DNA of 35,163 nt. Origin: Acidovorax sp. Its GTDB lineage: Bacteria > Pseudomonadota > Gammaproteobacteria > Burkholderiales > Burkholderiaceae_C. The stretch spans positions 1 through 35,163 of the forward strand of contig SDXZ01000012.1 of the NCBI GenBank assembly GCA_004210805.1. Reading direction: 5' to 3'. A program made the position numbers and the translations under genes. The notes beneath the pieces were generated by a model, which saw only the letters and a list, made by a program, of their open reading frames with translations, made no database searches and was not told the DNA's origin. This document shows, one piece after another, positions 30,777 to 35,163 of the stretch; the first letter of the stretch is position 1, and every line of letters starts with the position of its first letter.

Positions 30777-32636
30777 TCAGCGCCCACCCGGCTTCAGGTA
30801 CATCCCGTCGATAGCCTCAGCAAAATACGCCGTCAGGTTGTTGCGCTTGAGCTTGAGCGTGGGTGTCATGAAGGTGTTTTCAATCGTCCACGGCTCCAGC
30901 GTGCAGTGCACGGCGCGCGGCACGGCGTAGCGGGCAAAGCTGGCGGTGTTCTTTTCGATGCGGGCCAGCACCGCGCGGTGCACGCTGGGGTGGTTCAGGC
31001 TGTCGGCATCTTGCGCGGACAGGCCCAGGTCCGCGGCCAGCCGTTGCCACTCATCACGCTTGAGCACGGCCACGCAGGCGATGAACGGGCGGTTCTCGCC
31101 CACGACAAAGGCCTGCTCCAGCAGCGGGTCGGCCAGCAGTGCCAGTTCCAGGTCGCCGGGCGGCACCTTTTCGCCGGTGGAGGTGACGATGATCTCCTTG
31201 ATGCGGCCCTTGATGTAAATGCGCCCGCCCACGATGTCTGCCTGGTCGCCCGTGCCCAGCCAGCCGTCGGCGCTCAGGATGCGGGCGGTGTCCTCGGGCC
31301 GCTTCCAGTAGCCCTTCATCACGATGGGGCCGCGCACCTGCAGCTCGCGGTTGTCGCCGATGCGCACCTCCACGCCCGGCAGGGCCTTGCCCACGCAGGC
31401 CGGGTCGTTGTCGTCCAGCGAGTTCACCGACACCACGGGCGCGGTCTCGGTCATGCCGTAGCCCTGGATGAGCGGCAGCCCCAGGCCCAGAAAGCACTTG
31501 GCGATGGTGGGCGACAGCGGTGCGCCGCCGCTCACGGCCACGCGCACGCGCCCGCCAAACTGCGCGAGCAGCGGCTTGGCCACCAGCATCTGCAGCAGCG
31601 GCCAGGGCAGGGCGGCCATCCAGCCTGCGGCCTTGCCGTCGTCGGCCGCCGGGGCGGGCAGGCCCTGCGTGGCGCAAAACTGCGTCCAGCCTTTGTGCTG
31701 GGCGGCCTCGTACAGCTGCATTTTCCAGGGCGAGGGCGACAGCTTTTCGAGCAGCTTGGCGTGGATGCGCTCATAGATGCGCGGCACCGACACCAGCACG
31801 GTGGGGCGCACGGTCTTCAAATCTTCAGCCAACAGCGCCACCGACCGCGAATAGGCCACGCAGCTGCCCGCAGCGATGGGCAGGTAGTAGCCGCCCGTGC
31901 GCTCGAAGGTGTGCGACAGCGGCAAGAACGACAAAAACACATCGTCCACCGTGGGCGCGATGCGGTCGAGCACCGCTTTGACGTCGCTCACCACATTGCG
32001 GTGGGTCAGCATCACGCCCTTGGGTTTGCCGGTGGTGCCAGAGGTGTAGACGATGGCGGCCAGGTCGTCCTCGGCCGGGGGCGTGCATGCGGCAGGCGTG
32101 GCCGCCTGCTGCGCACCGGCCAGCCACTGCGCCAGCGACCCCACCATAGGGCCGCCCTGGGTGGGTGGCAGGGCCGTAATGGCCGCGGCATCATCGTCAG
32201 CAATGACCACGGCCCGCAGTGCCGGAAACGGCGTGCCGACCGCCTGCACCTTGGCCCACTGCTCCGCCTGGCCCACGATCAGCATGGAAGCTTCGCAGTC
32301 CGACAGGATGTAGGCGATGCTGCCGGGGTTGTCGATGGCGTGCAGCGGGACCGGTACGCCGCCCGTGGCCAGCGTGGCCTGGTCTGCGCACATGGCGTTC
32401 AGGCCGTTGGACAGCAGGATGGCTACGCGCGCAGCCGGGGGCAGCTGCATAGCGGCCAGGGCCTGGGCCCACTGGTCGACGCGCCGGGCGGTGTCTGACC
32501 AGGAGAGGCTGGTCCAGGCCTGGGTGGGGCTGTCGAAGGCGCGGTAGGCCTCTGCATTGGGAGTGCGCGCTACGCGGTAGGCGAGCAGTTGCGGCAGCGT
32601 CTGGACGCTGGCGATATCGGTGGGTGTGGGGAGCAT
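30777..32636 (-). CDS. AMP-dependent long-chain acyl-CoA synthetase
   Basis: The 619-residue ANL-superfamily enzyme activates a carboxylic acid through an acyl-adenylate to its CoA thioester. The P-loop-like motif IVYTSGTTGKPKGVMLTH lies near residue 195. SFLPLSHTFERTGGYY, VSVPRIYERIHAKLLEK, LIQGYGMTETAPV, DGWLGTGD and GRIKEIIVTSTGEKVPP follow, with the C-terminal lysine in PTLKLKRN. Long insert regions and the LSHTFERTGG motif point to the eukaryote-like long-chain (FAA/ACSL) branch rather than short FadD, so medium- or long-chain fatty acids are probable substrates. There is no signal peptide. The ATG gives MLPTPTDIASVQ with a weak GCAGG ribosome site. Confidence 0.92.
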   Translation of the reverse strand: MLPTPTDIASVQTLPQLLAYRVARTPNAEAYRAFDSPTQAWTSLSWSDTARRVDQWAQALAAMQLPPAARVAILLSNGLNAMCADQATLATGGVPVPLHAIDNPGSIAYILSDCEASMLIVGQAEQWAKVQAVGTPFPALRAVVIADDDAAAITALPPTQGGPMVGSLAQWLAGAQQAATPAACTPPAEDDLAAIVYTSGTTGKPKGVMLTHRNVVSDVKAVLDRIAPTVDDVFLSFLPLSHTFERTGGYYLPIAAGSCVAYSRSVALLAEDLKTVRPTVLVSVPRIYERIHAKLLEKLSPSPWKMQLYEAAQHKGWTQFCATQGLPAPAADDGKAAGWMAALPWPLLQMLVAKPLLAQFGGRVRVAVSGGAPLSPTIAKCFLGLGLPLIQGYGMTETAPVVSVNSLDDNDPACVGKALPGVEVRIGDNRELQVRGPIVMKGYWKRPEDTARILSADGWLGTGDQADIVGGRIYIKGRIKEIIVTSTGEKVPPGDLELALLADPLLEQAFVVGENRPFIACVAVLKRDEWQRLAADLGLSAQDADSLNHPSVHRAVLARIEKNTASFARYAVPRAVHCTLEPWTIENTFMTPTLKLKRNNLTAYFAEAIDGMYLKPGGR

Positions 32637-33066
32637 GAAACCTGCGGTGAAGGCTGTGCACGCCGAGGGCGCACAGCCTCAGTAGAAACCCGCGGAATCA
32701 TACCGATCGAAGCCACCGCAAACGCCCGCGCCGAGCGCACTTGTGTTGCAAATGGTGCGTTCCGATTCCCGGAATGATCTGCCGTATCAGTCCAGCATGA
32801 TGTGCTGCCGCGCAGAGACGGACCCATGAAACCAGGGTCGCGGTGCCAGTAGCCCGCGTGCAGGCACATGTGCGTCTGGTCACACTCATGGCTTCGCGCC
32901 CGCATGGCCCTCGGACCCAGGGACACGCGCGAATGCTGTAGTGGCCGGGGCCTGGCTCGGCCACAATGCCCCACCTTGGGCGCTCCGGTACGGGCCGCAA
33001 CGCCGCTTGCCGCCCGCCCATTGGTATTTGACTCCACCGCACCCTGCCATCAGCCCCGTCTTCGCC
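32637..33066. other. Noncoding divergent region between acyl-CoA synthetase and GGDEF genes
   Basis: This is 430 bases without a supported gene. The open frames here lack ribosome sites and read like shadows. It contains a perfect 10-bp palindrome GCACATGTGC at 32864-32873 and a slightly AT-richer stretch at 32740-32800 that could hold promoters. Nothing further is recognised. Confidence 0.45.
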
Positions 33067-34230
33067 ATGGATCCCGTCACCATCTTCATTGTTGTCATGC
33101 TGATGATGTTGGCCAACGGGTGGGTGCTGGGCCTGATGCGCAAGGACTTCCCCGCGGCGCTGCGCCCGTGTACCGAGACCTGGCGCACCGCCACGCTGCT
33201 GCTGGCCGGCAGCGCCGTGCTGTATGCTTTTCAGTACCAGATGCCGCTGGGCTTGGCGTCGCCACTGGCCAATGGCTTGGTAATGCTGGGCTGCACGGGC
33301 TACCTGCGCGCGCTGCGCCAGTTCTATGGCTTGCCCGACCCGCGCTGGCTGCTTGCCCCGGCCCTGGTCGGGTTCATCGGCATCCTGTGGTTTGCGGTGC
33401 TTGCGCCCGACACCCGCATGCGCGTATTCATCCTGTCGGCATGCTGCACTTTCCTGCTGCTCGCAAGCTTCGTGCTGATGGTCTCGCAGAAGGCGCCCGA
33501 GGGTGTGCACAGCCGCCGCGTGGTGGCCGGCCTGTTCGCCCTGGTGGCGGGGTTCATGGTGTTCAGGGCGGCGTATTTTCTGGGGCGCGGCGTTAGCCCG
33601 TCGTTCGACATCACCGGCGACGGCGCCTGGATCAACATCGCCAGCCCCATGATCACGGCGCTGCTGCCCGTGGTGGGCACCACGGCCTTCTTGATGATGT
33701 GCTCGGAGCGCATCGGCCGGCAATGGGAGCTGGCCGCGTCCACCGACTACCTGACCGGCCTGCCCAACCGGCGCACGCTGGTCACAGTGGGGGAGAGGCG
33801 GTTTGGCGAAATGCAGCGCCCGCAGGGGCGCAGCCTGGCCCTGGCTGTGATCGACATCGACCACTTCAAGCAAGTCAACGACCGCCATGGCCACGAGGTG
33901 GGCGACGTGGCGCTGCGCCACATGGCCGAGCACCTGCGTGCCGCATGCCGCGGCAGTGACCTGGCGGCCCGCCATGGCGGCGAGGAGTTCGTGGTGCTGT
34001 GGGACGGGCTGGATGCTGCGGCTGCGCTGGCCGCCGGCGAGCGCCTGCGTGCGCTGGTGGCCCGGGAGCCGCTGCATGCGGGCGGCGCGCTGATCCCGAT
34101 GACCATTTCGATGGGCGTGGCCGCTGCCAGCGAGTGCGACCGCAGCTTCAGCGACCTGCTGCGCCGCGCGGACGAGGCGCTCTACATCGCCAAGGCCGCA
34201 GGGCGCAACCGGGTGGAGATGTCGGTCTGA
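33067..34230 (+). CDS. Membrane-bound GGDEF diguanylate cyclase
   Basis: The 387-residue protein has six or seven hydrophobic segments in its first 225 residues (for example TIFIVVMLMMLANGWVLGL, LVGFIGILWFAVL, VFILSACCTFLLLASFVLM and GLFALVAGFMVF), an integral-membrane sensor with no recognised family. A GGDEF domain follows, with STDYLTGLPNRRTL, the metal-binding AVIDIDHFKQVNDRHGHEVGD, the active-site GGEEF at 304-308 and an inhibitory RxxD site at 295-298 (RGSD). It should make c-di-GMP with product feedback inhibition. The ATG at MDPVTIF precedes the first membrane helix; a longer frame from 32941 is Pro-rich and unlikely. It is convergent with the GntR gene. Confidence 0.9.
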   Translation: MDPVTIFIVVMLMMLANGWVLGLMRKDFPAALRPCTETWRTATLLLAGSAVLYAFQYQMPLGLASPLANGLVMLGCTGYLRALRQFYGLPDPRWLLAPALVGFIGILWFAVLAPDTRMRVFILSACCTFLLLASFVLMVSQKAPEGVHSRRVVAGLFALVAGFMVFRAAYFLGRGVSPSFDITGDGAWINIASPMITALLPVVGTTAFLMMCSERIGRQWELAASTDYLTGLPNRRTLVTVGERRFGEMQRPQGRSLALAVIDIDHFKQVNDRHGHEVGDVALRHMAEHLRAACRGSDLAARHGGEEFVVLWDGLDAAAALAAGERLRALVAREPLHAGGALIPMTISMGVAAASECDRSFSDLLRRADEALYIAKAAGRNRVEMSV

Positions 34231-34261
34231 TGCGACGCAGCCCGTCGCCTGGGTTGCATCA
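34228..34261. terminator. Hairpin between convergent GGDEF and GntR genes
   Basis: TGATGC and GCATCA arms enclose an inner CAG/CTG pair. The left arm includes the TGA stop of the GGDEF gene. There is no T-tract, so it may be a weak or factor-dependent terminator for both convergent genes. Confidence 0.35.
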
Positions 34262-34287
34262 CAGGCGGGGGAGGAGGGTGGTTCAGG

Positions 34288-34923
34288 TCAGGTCGCGGCT
34301 TCCAGCCCCTGCGCAAAGTGGGCCTGCATGGCCTTCATCGTCGCCTTGGCATCGCGGGCCACCATGGCGGCCAGGATGGCGCGGTGCTCGTTCAGCGAAT
34401 CCTCGATGCGCCCTTGCTTGAACAGCGAGTTATGGCGGTTGAGCTTCATGACCTTGCGCAGGTCGGCCACCATCTGGCTGCGCCAGCGGTTGTCGGCAAG
34501 GTCCAGCAGCAGCATGTGAAAGCGCTCGTTGACGGCAAAAAACCGCTCACGCTCGCTGGCCGCGGCCTCCAGTTCGTCGTGCAGGTCCTGCAATGCCTGC
34601 AGCTGGGCAGGGCTCGCGGTGGTGGCCACCACGCCGGCGGCATCGCTCTCCAGCAGGCTCAGCAGGTGGTACACATCACGCAGATCCTTCTCGCTCATCT
34701 CGGTCACATAGGCGCCGCGGCGCACCTTCATCGTGACCAGCCCTTCGGCCGCCAACACCTTTAGCGCCTCGCGCAGGGGGGTGCGGCTGATGCCGAATTC
34801 CTCGGCGATCTTGAGCTCGTCAATCCAGCTGCCAGGCTCCAGCTCGCGCCGAAAAATGCGCTGGCGCAGCTGCTCCGCAACTTCTTCATAGAGGGCGCGG
34901 GGCGTGAGGGTGACAGCGGACAT
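34288..34923 (-). CDS. GntR-family (FCD) transcriptional regulator
   Basis: The 211-residue protein has the GntR winged helix at about residues 8-75 (LYEEVAEQLRQRIFRRELEPG, IAEEFGISRTPLREALKVLAAEGLV, RRGAYVTE). An all-helical FCD ligand domain follows, with VYHLLSLLESDAAG, RFHMLLLDLADN and LNEHRAILAAMVARD, in which the Asp/His metal-site positions are visible. FCD regulators usually respond to small carboxylic acids and control a divergent catabolic gene. Here the divergent neighbour is probably methylmalonyl-CoA mutase, so a propionate or methylmalonate signal is possible. The 145-bp region between them is AT-rich. No ribosome site is seen before the ATG. Confidence 0.92.
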   Translation of the reverse strand: MSAVTLTPRALYEEVAEQLRQRIFRRELEPGSWIDELKIAEEFGISRTPLREALKVLAAEGLVTMKVRRGAYVTEMSEKDLRDVYHLLSLLESDAAGVVATTASPAQLQALQDLHDELEAAASERERFFAVNERFHMLLLDLADNRWRSQMVADLRKVMKLNRHNSLFKQGRIEDSLNEHRAILAAMVARDAKATMKAMQAHFAQGLEAAT

Positions 34924-34951
34924 ACGTGGATTGTAAGCGGGGAAGAATATT

Positions 34952-34980
34952 TTGAATCAATAATTATGAATGATGTAAAC
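34952..34980 (+). promoter_or_regulatory. Putative promoter/operator region of the methylmalonyl-CoA mutase-like gene
   Basis: TTGAAT and GTAAAC are spaced by 17 bases in the most AT-rich stretch of the GntR divergent region. The spacer contains the palindrome ATAATTAT flanked by two TGAAT direct repeats, a plausible GntR binding area. Confidence 0.35.
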
Positions 34981-35068
34981 TCGCCGCCACATCGGGGGAG
35001 GCTCCCGGCGCAGCCTTCAGCGCATTGCCCGCCCCCAATCCAACGCCATCTTCGGAGACCGCTTCGCC

Positions 35069-35163
35069 ATGAGTGACACGCCCCACAACGCACCGTCCGC
35101 AACGCCGACGCCCGAGTTTGCACCCGCGTCGCTGCAGGCCTGGGCCAAGGCCGCAGCCAAGTC
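35069..35163 (+). CDS. Start of probable methylmalonyl-CoA mutase (partial, cut by window end)
   Basis: Only 31 codons are present. They read MSDTPHNAPSATPTPEF followed by APASLQAWAKAAAKS. The Leu-x-x-Trp-x-x-x-Ala-x-Lys segment resembles the N-terminus of proteobacterial methylmalonyl-CoA mutase large subunits, which convert methylmalonyl-CoA to succinyl-CoA with adenosylcobalamin. GGAGA about 11 bases upstream supports the ATG. The catalytic barrel is outside the window, so the identification rests on a short N-terminus plus the divergent GntR context and is tentative. Confidence 0.55.
   Translation, partial: MSDTPHNAPSATPTPEFAPASLQAWAKAAAK

Overview
The window is a high-GC chromosomal segment from a betaproteobacterium, most likely of the Comamonadaceae (Acidovorax-like). 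The signs are a class I PHB synthase cluster, an intracellular PhaZ, a PilU next to succinylase-branch lysine genes, and intergenic repeats of the kind common in that family. No rRNA, tRNA, CRISPR array, prophage or insertion sequence was seen. Nearly all of the window is ordinary core genome, but it carries several unusual small-scale features.

Layout, left to right. (1) 81-3671: a zinc-ribbon Nudix hydrolase, then a small aromatic-acid module: fumarylacetoacetate/fumarylpyruvate hydrolase divergent from a MarR regulator, a zeta-class maleylacetoacetate/maleylpyruvate isomerase, and a YfiH/laccase-domain protein that starts inside the isomerase stop codon. (2) 4094-9301: polyhydroxybutyrate synthesis (phaC, phaA, phaB) with a stand-alone EAL phosphodiesterase between phaA and phaB. 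(3) 9302-9727: a non-annotated stretch that on the minus strand looks like a small transcription unit (promoter, Shine-Dalgarno, 24-codon ORF, stem-loops, shared terminator). (4) 9728-17399, minus strand: dapC, dapD, pilU, dapE, prmB, yheS, giving three steps of succinylated diaminopimelate/lysine synthesis together with a type IV pilus ATPase. (5) 17548-22697: an MCP whose sensor is C-terminal, then phaZ overlapping an rnfB-like ferredoxin gene, and a RelA/SpoT-domain protein. (6) 22915-35163: a CHASE-PAS-GGDEF-EAL protein, dusA, a PlsC-like acyltransferase, an Lrp regulator divergent from a saccharopine-dehydrogenase-like gene, a GSU2403-type nucleotidyltransferase with an operator-like palindrome, an acyl-CoA ligase, a membrane GGDEF protein, and a GntR regulator divergent from the start of a probable methylmalonyl-CoA mutase.

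The most interesting signal is a 43-bp dyad-containing repeat present at least six times. Four copies are intergenic. Two lie inside conserved genes (yfiH and dapE), are read in the same frame, and add a similar peptide (LALDxxAxxAIKxI) just where these proteins are longer than their E. coli relatives. This resembles, in principle, the protein-inserting palindromic elements of Rickettsia. A second repeat family (two copies) sits directly behind the stop codons of pilU and the Lrp gene.

Two themes recur. PHB metabolism appears as synthesis at 4-9 kb and mobilisation at 20-21 kb. Cyclic-di-GMP turnover is represented by three proteins, one of them embedded in the PHB cluster. All functional names come from recognising motifs and family resemblance by eye; no database search was run.
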